Part shown: one piece after another, positions 48,169-62,140 of the stretch | Layout of the letters: the number at the start of each line of letters is the position of its first letter | Position numbering within the stretch: position 1 is the first letter of the stretch | Assembly: GCF_002865645.1 (NCBI RefSeq) | Contig: NW_020194684.1 | Span: 961,308-1,025,307, forward strand | DNA: 64,000 nucleotides | Reading direction: 5' to 3' | DNA from: Hyaloscypha bicolor E | Taxonomy: Eukaryota > Ascomycota > Leotiomycetes > Helotiales > Hyaloscyphaceae | Notes under the pieces: generated by a model | What the model saw: only the letters and a program-made list of their open reading frames with translations | The model's database searches: none | Told to the model about the DNA's origin: nothing | Program-made: the position numbers and the translations under genes

Positions 48169-51100
48169 TTACTTCCCTCTTTAGAATAAGCTCGTCCCCG
48201 AGCTTTATAAAAGCCATTAATCTATCTAATTTCGTATTATTTTCCTTCCTAAAGTAAACTAGTATCTCGAATATAAATATTACATGCAAAAGGCCGGCGC
48301 CTTTACTATATGACTTAGGAGGGTTTATTATTATTTCCGTATAGTTCTAGACAAGTATTATTTTTTATATAGTCTAGCTAATATTACAGGTTTTATAAAG
48401 GTCCTAGTATATTAATATTATTATTATGGAAACTCTATAGAACCAGGGGGCTATTACTTAGTACTAAAGCTAGATATTATACTAGATCCTTATCCTAACT
48501 AACCTAATAAATTCTATACTTTAGCCTATTTCTTACTAGCTTAACTATAATAACCCTCTTAATACCATACTCTTATTTGCTATTCTCTAGTATTAATAGG
48601 GGCGGTTCCGGGTTTGCTTAACCTAACAGAGAATTCTGGGGGTCTTTTTATAGCTTCTCTATATAAAAAACTAGGTATATCTTTATGATTTCTGGCAGTT
48701 TTAGGAGAAACAAGTAGCCATACTATTCTAGAATCTCAAACGGGCCTTTTATTTAGTTCCCTAGCTTCCGGCTCGGACAATTAGATTTCTAGTACTTTAT
48801 AGTAACCCATATCTTATTCCCGACTTTGAAATTAATCTAATAGCGGTATTTATTAGCTTATACTATATATTATTCTTATACTTGCTCTATATTACCTTAA
48901 GCAAGTTACTATAATTCATATAATTAATTTACTAATACTTTAGCTTTATTCCTATTTAGTTTCTCTTTAAGTAAGTTAGCTTTAATAGGAAAGTTCTAGT
49001 CTAGAGAGATATGAGGCTCGTAGCCCTTTTTAGTTATAAACGGGAACTAGCTAATAGTTTTATACTAAAGAAAGGCTTATTAATAATTAATTATAGTAAC
49101 CTATTTATCCCAGTTATCCTAGTAATAGTTAATATATAAATGTAATCTCTAATTAAAGTACTAATTAATAATCTCTATTTATTTGTTTATTTGAGGGTAA
49201 TTAGCTATTAAGAGCTTAAGCTTTATATTAATTCTTATATAGAATTTGCTTCAAAAATCGGATACGAATTAGGGTCCCCGATCTAATATAATTATTTCTG
49301 AAATGCCTATTTAATATATTATATAAAGTAAAAATAGAGGTACTAGTTACTTGGCTATAATTATATCTCATATGGGAATTATAATTAGATACTTGAATAA
49401 GTAATCTATAAATATAGTAATTATATTATAACCCGATTTACTTTCTGGGCAGCTTTTAAAATTTACGGTAATATGTTATTAGGGGTAATTAGGAACTAGA
49501 AGAGAATAAAGTAAATTAGGCTTCTTATCTCTGGGCATATATAATCTCCTATAAATATAATAATTACTATAATATTAATTAATATCCTTACCTATAAATA
49601 GCCAGTAATATTATTTCTTTAGTAATTAATAGAGCTTTATATATTCAGGATATTTAGAAAGAAGTTTATTATATACTTCACGGATTAGGGCAGTCCATAA
49701 AAGTAATTCGGGAGTTATTTCATTCTCCGTAATATAAAGTCTTCTATAGTATAAAAGAAGGCCGTCTTATAATATCCAGATATTACTTTTAGCTTGGGCT
49801 ATTATATATAGCTCCTCTAGATCCGGTAATATATAATTATCCTATAGGATCTTGTCTATAAATTATAAACTATTATACTCGGCAAGAGCTTCTAATAATA
49901 CTTCTATAGGGGCTACTATAGCAGAGTCTACTAGTAAAGCTTCTAAGAAAATACCTTCTTCTAGGGGAATTATGCCTCTAATAGGGATATTTTCTTCCGG
50001 AAAGTCTTTAGTATATACTTGGTTTTTAGGGCCGAATTCTGGATTAAGTAAGCCGACTTTATAAAGTATTACTACAAGCTATAAGTTATAAATAATCTCC
50101 GGATTAATCTTATTTTTAGGAAGAAGTACTTGGGTTTATAGCTTCTTTTTAATCTAGCCCTAAGTATTTACTTTATCTTATCTTTATAATAAAGTATCTG
50201 CTCGCTTATTTGATTTTCTAGAATAATATATAAGCTTAAAGTAATAGCGGGATAAAAGCTTAGCCTATCTCGTTTATTAAGAAAAAAGCTTCTTAGTAAT
50301 TATAAAGTACTCTAAGGTACAGTAATTAGAATAGACCTTAAAAGAAGTATTCTAAAGGCTCTCTAGCTTAGCTCTCTATTTCTCTAGTACTCATATTATA
50401 GCAAGCATTTCCTTATTATATATATTATAATTAAGCTTTACTAGGAGTATAATTTTAGAAAAATAAGCTATAGGATATTAAAGGCCTGTTTCCGGGTCTT
50501 ATTAAAAGAGTAAGCTAGTAACTACTTCTTTAAATATATCTATTTCTACTATTATAGGCAGATCTGGATTATAGTATTATAGAACTAGAATAGAAATCAT
50601 AGCTTTCTTTAAGTAGATAAAAGCTTCTCGATATTACTCGAACTACTTAAAGGAAATCCCCTTTTTTATAAGTAAGGTAAGAGATCTAGTAATTCGCCCA
50701 TACTCTCTAATAAAGCATTTATAAAAGTTATAAAAGCCGAGGAAAAACTATATGCCCTTAATTATCTTTAGGGATTACTAGTTACATATTACCTTAACTT
50801 TATCGGGATCTATTTTAATACTAGATATAGAGATAATAAAACCCAAGTACTTTATATATATAACTTTAAATTCCGATTTCTTAATATTTACTTAGAGGCT
50901 AGTAAGGCATAAATAGTCTAGTACTTTTTATATATACTATTTGTATTCTACTAGGTTCTCTAAGTAAATAAGAATATTATTAAGGTATACTATATAAAAG
51001 TTATTTAGATACTTAAAAAGTATATTATTTATATAATATTAATATATAGCCGGGCTATTTATTAGGCCTTCCCAGAGAATATTATATTTATATACTTTAT

Positions 51101-54100
51101 AGCGGGTACGGAATATTATTAGCTCCTAAGAGTCCGGGTCTATAGCTATATAATAGAAAGCTTAGCAAATATCTAATTTAGTATAGATCTTGGCCTTAAA
51201 TAATTAACTTAAAGTCTTATTAATAAGTAAAAGGAAATATTAATTCTTTTAGGTAATATTATTCAGGCGGCGGAAATTAATATAGAAGTATAAATCTCCG
51301 TTTACTTTCTTTATAAAAAGAACTAGTAAAGTAAAGAGAGCCTAACTAGCTTTAATAAAGTCCTTAGCCAGATTATCTTTTAAGAAACGCTTGATTTCTA
51401 GAAGTTCTTAAGTAAATTACTACTAGAGGAGTTAATATCTAATTACTCTTGGTTCCCTTTAGGCCTTTAATCTGAATCTTATAATTATATAATTTATAGG
51501 AAGGAAGAATATTAGATTTCTTCTTTGAGAAAATAGAGGCATATTTCTTAAGTTCCGGAGGTAATATTCTCTATAGCTACTAAAGCTTTATTTCTCCTAG
51601 TTATTAATTCTCTAGGCCAGGAATAGCTTTTTTTTTCCGAGCTTTAAGCTCCTTATTAATCTCATAGATAGAGATTCGACTAATAATATTATCTTTTCTC
51701 TTGGCTATATAATTAAATACTATAGAGATAAGAATAGCTAGGTCTAATATTTGCTCTTTATTAAGGATCTCTTCTTATTTCTTTGGCTTTTACTTGGATA
51801 TTATATCTTAATTAGGCTATAGAAGCTTCTTCTCTATAGTCTTATATGATTTCCTCTAATTAGTCCGAAAAGAGAAAGACTGCTTGAGAATAGAAGGTTT
51901 CTAGAAATAGCTTATAATAGAATCTCATTAATTAATGTCTTTTTAATACTTCTTATTAGGTTACTTCTCTAGCTATTACTAGAAAGTACTAATAATATAA
52001 CCGAATTATGCAGATTTAGGCTTATTCTTTAGCTATATAAGCCTGCGTCTTCTATAGTTAACTAGAACATTAATATATACTACCTATTTTCTATTAAGAA
52101 TAATATCGTAATTTCTAAGGTTTAGGATAATTATAGATATATTAATGCTTTATTTATTAATTAGAAATAAGACTTCTATATATTTCTTAGTAAACTTAGC
52201 TAGCTTTCTATTAAAACCGCATATAATATAGGGTAAAGGAAGGAATTATAGTTCTATTCCTAAGAATTACTCTATAAGCTAAGTAAGCTTTATATTAATA
52301 AAAGCATAACTATTAGCTCTAGTATTAATAAGGGAAGAAGACTTAATTCCTAATTCATTTATACTAATAATATAGGGCATTATAAGAATATTTCTTCCTA
52401 TTAGATAAGTCAAGTTAATCTCTACTAAATTCATATTATAAGCCCCTAAAATAGAGACTTTCTTTAGGAATACTTGTTTTTTGGTCTCATTTTAGAATCA
52501 GAGTTTGAATTCTCCAAATACTTTACTAGAATAATATATTCCGATAAAATAGGAACTAAGCCTGGCTTAATTCTAGAAAGAGTTACCTTAGTTTCCTTAC
52601 TATATAGAACCGGATAGTATCTAATATAATAGCCGAACTTATTATAGTTATAGTACCTAATAATTAAGAGATCTTTAGTCTTTATAAGACATTACTTGCG
52701 CTTATAAGGGGGTACGTACTTAATAAGAGTAGTTAATATAGGCTCCTTAGGCTCCTCCTTAGAAGTATACTTCTTAGGAATATACGGGAATATAGTACTA
52801 GAAGTAAACTTAGCTAGAATAGCTCTTACCTTCTTATACTCTTTAGTCTTCTTATATATAACCTTAATTTACTAGTTATTAGTAATATAATACTAAGTAA
52901 AGCAAGTAGTATTAATAGAAGAATTATTATAGTATATATATACTAATTTCTGGAGCTTTAGTAAAAGCTTCTTATTTAGTTTATACTTAATATCTTAAAG
53001 ACTAATACCGCCTTCTATAGATAGTCGCAAGAAGAAAGTATAGAACTCCTGAAATACTTAACTAGAGCATATTTAAAGCTTACTAAAGTCGCGGCAAGTA
53101 TTCTATATCTTATTAAGATTAGAGAATAGCTTCTTTAAATAGAAGTAGAACTCTGAGAGCTAATAGTACTAATTCGGACTATCTTTATTTATATGAGAGT
53201 TAGTTAAGGCAAGAGTATTACCGGTAAGTCTACTAGAAATATAGATAATCTTGAGATTCTCTAAGAAATATAAATTAGTATTTTCTTATAGCTTATTCTT
53301 AATCTAAACTAGCTAGTTATTAAAGATAGTATAATCTCTAGTAAAGAGAGTTAGATCTGGGAGCTTAGTAATTCTAGTACCTCTAAAGAAAGCATAAGAT
53401 ATAGGGAATCCTGGACGAGAATAAGCAGGAAATAGTTCGGAATTCTTTTGAGAGGAATTTAGAGTAGCTAGAGCGGGAGTAGCTAGAGCTATTATAAACC
53501 GATTTACTATAGCCATATAGTATTTGACTTTATTCTCGAGCTTAGTATTATAGAGCTTAGTATTCTCGAGAATAGCTTTATTATAACTATAGGTATTCTT
53601 ATATAAAATAGCTCTTTAGACATTTTCCTAGTAGCTCTTTATAATAATATTAATATCTGAGAGCAAGGTATTAGGTTTCTTGGCCTATTTATATAACTCT
53701 CTAGTAGTAATATGATTATTAGTTTCCAAGAGCTTTATAATAAAAGCAAAAGGTTCTATTTCCATAGACTTATTTATAAATTCTCTAGGAACGCTAACGG
53801 GACATTCGGTTTAGGAAGGGCCGCTAATAGAATAACCTAAACTAGCAGGAGCTTTACTAGAGGCCTTGGCTAAAGTTAATATAGTTCCTGGTTACGTAAT
53901 ATCCTGGGATATTGACTTATTATACTTTTCCTCTACCGTATTCTCCCTAGTAATCTCATTACTGGCGTATATATAGGGCCTACGAGGTTATAGGATAGGG
54001 CTTGAGGGTAATAGTCAGGTTACTAGCCTATGTGTGCCTATTACTCTAGGACTTGGTTAAAGAATAGCCTTTATTTGAGGTTCTTTAATTTTCGGGTTTT

Positions 54101-54315
54101 TAGGGGAAGTTTCTAACATACTACTAGTATATGTTTATAAAGATATAAATACCTGATTTCTCTAAGGGTTCTAAAGCTTTTTGCTTTTATTATTCTGGAG
54201 TCTATTACTCTTATTTCTGAGGTTCCGTTATCTTGGCAGCGCCTATATTACTAATAGTTCTGAATTAGTTTATTTAAAATCCTCTATAGGATTAAAGGAA
54301 GTAAGCTTTGAATAC
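48169..54315 (-). pseudogene. Gypsy B gag-pol pseudogene
   Basis: A 67-residue open stretch at 53,516-53,313 is the gag N-terminus, with a K-L-P-D-L-T-L-F-T block typical of gypsy gag. The RT active site (normally Y-x-D-D) at 50,976-50,987 reads YLNN, both Asp changed to Asn by G-to-A on the coding strand. An FKVIYIKYLGFI-like block and the LGFYNFYKCFIREYGRITR segment at about 50,640-50,750 follow, as expected at the end of gypsy RT. Integrase should lie to the left, toward 48.5-50 kb, but was not read in detail. Stops in every frame make it non-functional. Confidence 0.83.
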
Positions 54316-54618
54316 TATTACGGGTATAGTATTCAGGGCTTGGAAAGTAAGGTAAAAGGTCCCTTATAAAGACAATTTAAAGCTAAGGAAGGGAAAACTA
54401 GAATACAGGAGGCTGCGAGAGAGTATATGTACCCCATAGTGCGCTAGTCCCGAAGGGGCTTAGCCTTCTAAATATTTCTAGTACATTCCAAGCCTATTTC
54501 CCTAGTGAGGCGGCCGCGTCACGTGTGTCTAGGAGGCAACGGGACATGGGCAACGGGATATGGGTAACTATATTAGCTAACCATGTTAGCTAACGAAGTC
54601 GAAAGCTGAATCGTAATA
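54316..54618 (-). repeat. Gypsy B right (5') LTR
   Basis: 303 bp, same length as the left copy and somewhat less mutated. It contains GCGGCCGCGTCACGTGTGTC near 54,511. Confidence 0.88.
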
Positions 54619-55896
54619 TCTTTTATAATTAATTATAAAGTTTCTATTTCTAAGATTTCTACTAATAAAGTTTTTAAAAAGCTAACTTCTTATTTAAATA
54701 TATCTTTTAGTTTAGAAACCGGAATTTAAAAGAAACTAATTAATAATAATAAATATAATCTAGATTTAAATTTTAATATTAGTAATAATAAGATAATAGC
54801 TTTTCTAATCTTATTTCTATTACTTATATTCTCTTTTCTATTTTATTAATTTAATATTTATAATATTTTCTTTTAATTTCATTAAACTAGATATATTTAA
54901 TAATATTATTAAAAGTAATAATAAAAATAATAAAAATAATTTTACTAATTATTTGACTTTTTTAAATTTTCTTCTTTATTTTTATTTAGTATTCTTTTCT
55001 TTTTCTAGAAGCTTCTTTAGATTATCTATATAATTTCTTATTTTCGATTTCTTTTTAATTTTTATTTCCGGTTTCTATTTATTATTTTACTTAAAATTAC
55101 AGATATTTTCTCTTTTAAATATCTTTTTTAAACTTATAAATAAGCCTTTTTATTAAAACTAATACTACTTTTATTCCGGTTTTTTTTATAATTAAAAATA
55201 ATATATAAATTAATAGTATAATTTTATTTCTAAATACTAAAGTCTAATTTATATTATTTTAATATAATATTTCTTATTTTATTTCCTCTATTTCTTCTTC
55301 TTTTATAATTAGTTTCTATTTCTATTATTTCTATATATTATACTAATAATTATATTTTATAACTAACTTATATTTAAATTATTATATATATTAGAAATTA
55401 ATATAAGATACTAAAATTAATATTTATATATTTTTAATATTTTAGCTTTAGGCTTAAAGTATTATAATAGCCTTTTTTCTTCTAAATTTACTAAATTAAT
55501 AATCCGCCTTATAAAAATCTTTTAAAACTTTATAAAAATATTACCTTAATTATAAAATTTCGATTTTTCTTATATTACTTATTATAAAATATTTAGAAAA
55601 GAAACTATAATAAAACAAAAACCTATATAAAGTATACTAGAATATAAAATATAACTTAATAATAAAATAATGAAATTAAAAATATAAATAATAAAGTATA
55701 AATAATATATAATATATAAAAGTTTAATTAATTAAAAATAAAAAATAAATTATTCTCTAGAATTATAGAAAAACTAGCTTTTTTATATAATTCTTGCAAG
55801 TTATATATAAAAGGCTATAGCTTTTATTATATAACTAAAACCTTAAAACTATTAAAATAATATAATTTTAAAAAAATATAACTTATTATATTATAT
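54619..55896. other. AT-rich degraded DNA
   Basis: Host sequence on the right of gypsy B. All frames are stopped, with no recognisable domain and no repeat unit that I can delimit. Confidence 0.5.
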
Positions 55897-56160
55897 TATT
55901 AGTATAGCTATTTCTTTAAGAGTTATATATATAGTTATAAGATATAAGATATAGAATATAGATAATAAAATATAAAATATAAGATATAATTATATAACCT
56001 TATATTCTATTAGTAACTTGACTAGTAAACTAGACTTCTTTAGGCTTAGTAGATTTAGAGATTATATATTAATACTATAATATTATAATTCTTACTTCTA
56101 AATAATAATAACTTTACTAATTATATATAAATAATATTATATATTACTAGTAAACTAATA
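55897..56160 (+). repeat. Copia 2 left (5') LTR
   Basis: Starts TATTAGTATAGCTATTTC and ends CTAGTAAACTAATA, the reverse complement of the copia 1 LTR ends. Confidence 0.85.
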
Positions 56161-59100
56161 CTAATTAGTTTATATTTATAGATTAGAGCAAGACTTAACT
56201 AGTTAAAAAAGCATTTAATAGCCTAAAACAAATAGTTTACTTCTAGTTAAATGAAAGAACTATTATTAACTCCGGAAAAGCATTTAGTAGCCTAAAAAAA
56301 AGATATTAGTTCTTATTAATTAATAAGTAGTTAGCTATTTAATTATTTATCTAATTATTTAACTTTTATTATTCTTTAAAACCAACTTCTTTTAGCCTTA
56401 AAACTACTTTCTTAAAAACTATTCTTTTTACTTATATAATACCTATATCTATAGAATTCTCTTTCTGAAATATATATTCTATATATACCTTTAAAGCTTT
56501 TTAATTACTATTTTAATCTTACTATTAAATCGAGTTCTTTGAGCTTTAGATTCTCTCAGAATTATAATATTTTATTTCCTAAATTTCTTATTATAGACAA
56601 AATATTTAAAGGCGAAATATTTATTTTAATACTTTATTAGATATCTGGTATCTTAATTACTAGATATCTAGTATCTTAACCAGATATTTGAACTAGATAT
56701 CTAGTATCTGAATTAGATATCTGAATTAGATATCTAAATATCTTTATTATTAAACCCTTTCTATAAACCTACTATAAACTATCTTACTTTCAAATACCTC
56801 TTACTATAAACTATATATATATACTAGAAAAAGACTAAATTTGGTTTAGTATAAATAATAAAAAGAGAAAGAAATTAATTAAGAAATAGAAGAATAGAAT
56901 TAATACTAATAATACTATAAAAATAGATCTTTAGAAATATCTAAATATTAAGCTATATTAGTATATCTTATATAGAACTTCTAATAAGAACTTATAAGAT
57001 CTATTTAAGAATAACTTTAAAGACTTTAATAGTATAATCTTTAGTTAATATAGCTATACTAAATTATAAATCTTTCGAAAATACCTTTAGTATAATAGTA
57101 TTTATATTAAATAGAATTATATATATTTTATTATAGTATAGTTTCTATTTAATATTATTTAGAAAGAAATAATATATATTTAATATAAAGCTAATATTAT
57201 TAAAGATAATCTAATTAGAATAGATCTTCTAAAGAAATCTATTATATTAATTTATCTTATTCTAGAGAGAACTAGATAGAAGGGAACTAAGTATTCTCGA
57301 TTAATTAGCTAATTAAATTAAGGTATTTATTTATCTTTTCTAAATTAAGGTTATTTACTACTTTTATCTTTACTACTATTACTAGATCTATTATACTCGA
57401 AAGATATCTAGTTAATTTCTACTATTACTACTAGAAAGCTTATTAGAGAAGTAATAAAGATATATATTAAGATTTAAAAGTATAATAAAACTAATAATAG
57501 TTTTAATTAAAAACTTACTATTTTTCTAGATATTTACTAATATATAAAGCTTCCAGAAAAGGTATTAGTAAGAGATTTTCTTATTATATTAAAGGAACTA
57601 GTATAAGACTACTTCTATAATAACTAGCTCTTTTAATATATATATAAAGAAGCCTATATAAATCTTTATAGTTTCTTTAAAGGTTTTAATTACTATTATT
57701 AAAATTTAGATAAATGAAATACTATTATCTTAGTAATTATAATAGTAAAAGATTCTAAAAAGATAATATTTAAGCTTATTTAAATACTAATTAATAACCT
57801 ATATAAATTGTAATATAGCTTTATTTCTGTTTTATAAACTACTAAATTCTAATATAATAAGATTATTACTTCTTATTAAAGCTTACTAATATACTAATAT
57901 ATAACCTCAAACTCTTCTAATAATCTCGGCTAGCTTATTAATAAGCTCTAATTATTTATTATTACCTATAAGAAGAAATAATAGATTAATATTTAGATTC
58001 TTTTTACTAATTAATAATACTATTTTTAAAATCTTTCAAACTACTATCTGTTTAGAAATTATTAATATAGATCTAGCTATAATTTCGGAACCTATAATAA
58101 CTATTTCAAGTCCTATAATTATAATAATTATATTTTAAAGTCGTGTTTTATATATAAGAAACTTAAATGCCATTTATAGAAATATATACTAGAGAAATAA
58201 AAGATTAAGAAGGCTTAATTTAAGAATAGAAATATTTATTAATTTAGATTCCGAAATACTTATAACTTTAATAAATGCTTTAGTAATACTTATATATAGT
58301 ATATTACCGAATTTAAAAGAAAAGAAAATAATAAAAGTAATAAAAATAAACTAGTAAATAATACTTTTAAAGCCTTATTAATAGAAATATATAAAGGAAA
58401 GAAATATTACTCAAATTCTTACTTTACTTCTATTAAGAGCTTCCTAACTACTTCTATAGCCTCTATTTCTACTATTTCTATAACTAATACTCTTATAGAT
58501 AACCTCACTTCTTTTTCTTTTATATACTAGATAATAGGTAAAAACTATACTTTGAAATCTACTAAATAAATAGAGAATATCTAGACATTTATAATTAATA
58601 GTATATTAAGATATAATACTTATTACTTTTATAGAATTATAATTAATACTAGAGCTTCTAGATTTTTAATTACTAGTTCTAACTAATTTCAAGCTTTATA
58701 ATAGACTAATAATAGTATTAAACTTAATAAAACTATTAAAAATCAAGTTAATATTTAGTTTAGTATTAGATCTATATTCTCTATTAGATCTATAATAATA
58801 AAAATACTAATTAGGTAAGTATAATTCTATATTATACTTATAAAGACTCTATTTTTACTTAGTTTAGCTAATATAGGCAGGCTAGAGATCTACTTTAATA
58901 ATCTTACTAATTATTTTATTATTTCTAATAAATGCTTTATATCTATAATATAATGTTTTAAATACTTTTTCTTATTTTAAAATACTATTTTATAAAGCTT
59001 TATTTCCGAATTCTTTACTTATAATCTCTATTTTCTTATAGAGATCGAATTATAATATTTATATTACTATTTTAGTTATTTATTTATTAATAAACTCCGA

Positions 59101-61858
59101 AATATATTAGAATAAACAGGCTATAATATTAATATAAAAGCCTTTAAATACCTTATAAAGTATTATAAATAATACTAGAAATTCGAATAATTACTAGAAT
59201 AATTCAAGTTTAATTATTCTATTATTATTAATATTTTCTATATTTCCGGTAAGCCTATACTTTATATTATTAATAAAAGTACTTAATATTAAACTGGCTA
59301 ATAGCTTTAAAATATTAGTATATTATATATTTGAGATACTCTAAAATAGTATTAAATTAATATCTATTTAGGTTCTTCTAATTAGATTAAAGCAGATATT
59401 AAAAAGTAGTTTACTAGTAAGAAGTTTATTTAGCTTATAAATACTACAGGAACTAAAATTAAAATTATTTCTATAGAAGCTTATAATTCTATTAGAATTA
59501 TAAAATACTATTATAATTTAATTTAATATACTTATCTTATTATTATAGCCGAAATTAATAGAATTAATAAAAATACTATATTTTAAATAGTTTTTAAGGC
59601 TATTAATAATTTTACTAGACCTAATAATATTATTTTAATTCTTTTAATTTATAGTATTTTATTTTAAATAACTAAATATAATACTTTATTACTAATTATA
59701 TTATAATAATTAGTAGTACTTAAAAAAGTAATAATAGAAGTTTAGAAGTTTTAAGCTAGATATTAGATTATAAATACTCTAAATACCCGAAATAGTTCTA
59801 ATACTATTAATATCTATAAACTTCCCTTAAATTCGGATATTTTTATATAATATAAAAGAAATACTAGTTAATCTAATAATTAGAATAAACTATATAAACT
59901 AGTAGCTATTAATAGAAAGAACTATATACTAGCTCTATTATATAATAATACTACTTTCTATTTAATTTCTATAAAGTTCTTTTATATAGGAAATATTAAG
60001 GTTATTACTAATAGCTCTAAACTTGAATTTATTCTCGAATTCTATAATAATACTAAAGATAATACAGGTATAATTCCTTCTATTATTTCTGCTATTTCAC
60101 TAAAGTATAATAGAGAATACTTTTATAAGAACCCGAATATTATAGTATTTCTATAAAATAATAACTTATATAAAAACTTCTATTAAATTAAAGTTACTAG
60201 CCTTCTAAAAAAGAATATATTTAATATTATTTCTAGATTTTAGATACTAAAGAAAATATATATTTTTAATTTCTGGTTTATTAATAAGATTAAGAATAAG
60301 AATATAGAAAGAGAGTTTAAGAAGTTAAGACTAGTTATCTAGACTTATAATAATAGTAAGAAATATATAGTATTAATATAATTACTTATTATTTAATATA
60401 TTAGTTAGAGAATTATTCTTAATATTACTATTATAATAATAGATATTATAGAACTATATTTATATAATATCTTATAAGCTTATATCTAATTAATAACCTT
60501 ATTTAATTATAATTTTTATATTAACTTATTTTATAAGCTTACTAAAGAGCTAAATCTAAATAATAATTTAATTCTAAAAATTATAAAATTACTATATAAT
60601 ATATTAGAAACCGGGAATTACAAGTTTAAAACTTACTATTTCTATTATATTAATAAGCTTTCTATAAAATAGTTAACTTATAACTCTTATTTTCTTTATA
60701 GTAAGTAACTCTTTAGAATTATTAGCCTTTAAACTAATAATATTCTATTTATTAAAATTAACGATTTTATAAAAATAAAGTAACTAAAGCTTTATAAGAC
60801 TAAGTTTTAGCTAAAAAGTATAAATGCCTTATTATTAATTATAACCTCAAGTTTAATAGAGGTATTATTTATATAAATAGTACTAGAATTACTTTTATAT
60901 AGAAATACTAGTATAAAAACCTCTAAACTATTTCTATAAAAAATACTACTATTATAAGTAATAGAGATACTATTTACTAAGATTTCTTTATTAAAAACTA
61001 ATATATTACCTAATATACTAGAGAAGTATATATTATATTAGTCTATTAATTAGAAGCTTTATATAATCTATTAATTACTATTTAAGCTATTAAACTTTCG
61101 GAAACTAATATAAAGGGACTTAATAAGTATATTTAATAGCAAATTGAGAATACTATTAGAGAACTAAGATTTATAAAGCTAATAAAGAAGTTTTTATACT
61201 TAATTATTTTTATAAATACTTTATTTATAAATAATAGAGATCTCTTTTCCCAAATCGGATATATTCTAGTTTTAGTAAACAAAACTAGATATACTAATAT
61301 TATCTACTAGTTCTCTACTAAATATAAGAGAATTACTAGAAGTATTCTAGTTTCGGAACTTTATAGTATAGCTTATAGCTTTAATATAGGTACTTTAGTT
61401 AAATCTATAATTAATAAAATACTAGAAATAGAACTATTACTAGTAATCTATATAGATTCGAAGTTATTATATAAATGCCTTATTAAATTAGGAACTACTA
61501 GAGAAAAGTATCTAATAATTAATATAATATATTTCTATTAGATATAAGAATAATAAGAGATTATAGAAGTTAAATAAATTAAGGGAAAATCAAATTCTAC
61601 TAATTCTATAATAAAATTAAAGCTAATAAATACTTTCAAGTACCTAATTAATATAAATACTATATAATTAGATATAAAGAAATAGATTAAATATAAATAG
61701 AATAGAAAATAGATATATAGAATAGAAGAATATTATAGAAATAGAAGTAATATAGATATATAGAGTATTTGGGAATCTAGTACTAGACCGGATTAGAGAA
61801 TTTATATATAATTAGAAAGAGATATTATTTTTCGCATTTTTTTTTAAAGAATTTCTAG
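56161..61858 (+). pseudogene. Copia 2 gag-pol pseudogene
   Basis: Gag has a zinc-finger-like motif at 58,144-58,185 (C-F-I-Y-K-K-L-K-C; CX2CX4CX4H type) with the second Cys and final His changed to Tyr. The protease active site, normally D-T-G-A-S, is N-T-R-A-S at 58,645-58,659, both changes G-to-A. The RNase H domain at about 61,215-61,690 is the clearest part: R-D-L-F-S-Q-I-G-Y, then R-I-T-R-S...S-E-L-Y with its acidic residue kept, then I-D-S-K-L-L-Y-K-C-L-I-K-L-G-T with its Asp kept. Scattered stops occur elsewhere. The integrase and RT between were not read residue by residue. Confidence 0.84.
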
Positions 61859-62140
61859 TATTAATATAGCTATTTCTTTAAAAGTTATATATATAGTTAT
61901 AGAATATAGAATATAGAATATAAGTAATAGAATATAAGTAATAGAATATAAGTAATAGAATATAGGATATAGGATATAGTTATATAATCTTATATTCTAT
62001 TAGTAACTTAACTAGTAAACTAGATCCTTTTAGGCTTAGTAAATTTAGGGATTATATATTAATATTATAATATTATAATTCTTATTTCTAAATAATAATA
62101 ACTTTACTAACTATATATAAATAGTATTATATATTATATA
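61859..62140 (+). repeat. Copia 2 right (3') LTR
   Basis: Starts TATTAATATAGCTATTTC. It carries an expanded run of AATATAAGTAATAG units (61,916-61,960) absent from the left LTR. The right end is uncertain because the last bases differ from all other copies. Confidence 0.78.

Larger units (their letters stand above)
47866..54618 (-). mobile_element. Ty3/gypsy LTR retrotransposon B, youngest gypsy in the window
   Basis: Two 303-bp LTRs (47,866-48,168 and 54,316-54,618) flank a 6.1-kb interior. Possible target copies are TTTTT (47,861-47,865) and TCTTT (54,619-54,623), one C/T difference. It is clearly less AT-shifted than gypsy A and keeps GC-rich patches such as GCGGCCGCGTCACGTG in both LTRs. 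Coding is on the minus strand. Confidence 0.87.
55897..62140 (+). mobile_element. Ty1/copia LTR retrotransposon 2
   Basis: The left LTR is 55,897-56,160. The right LTR is 61,859 to about 62,140, with its last about 20 bp altered. Both are inverted relative to copia 1. The interior aligns with copia 1 over its whole length. The plus-strand coding order gag-protease-(integrase-RT)-RNase H fits Ty1/copia, with RNase H next to the right LTR. Confidence 0.87.

Noticed and set aside
49852..50064. 70-residue plus-strand frame in gypsy B
   Set aside because: It is antisense to gypsy pol; the collinear copy A lacks it.
54181..54369. 62-residue plus-strand frame at the gypsy B 5' LTR
   Set aside because: It overlaps the LTR border and is not conserved in element A.
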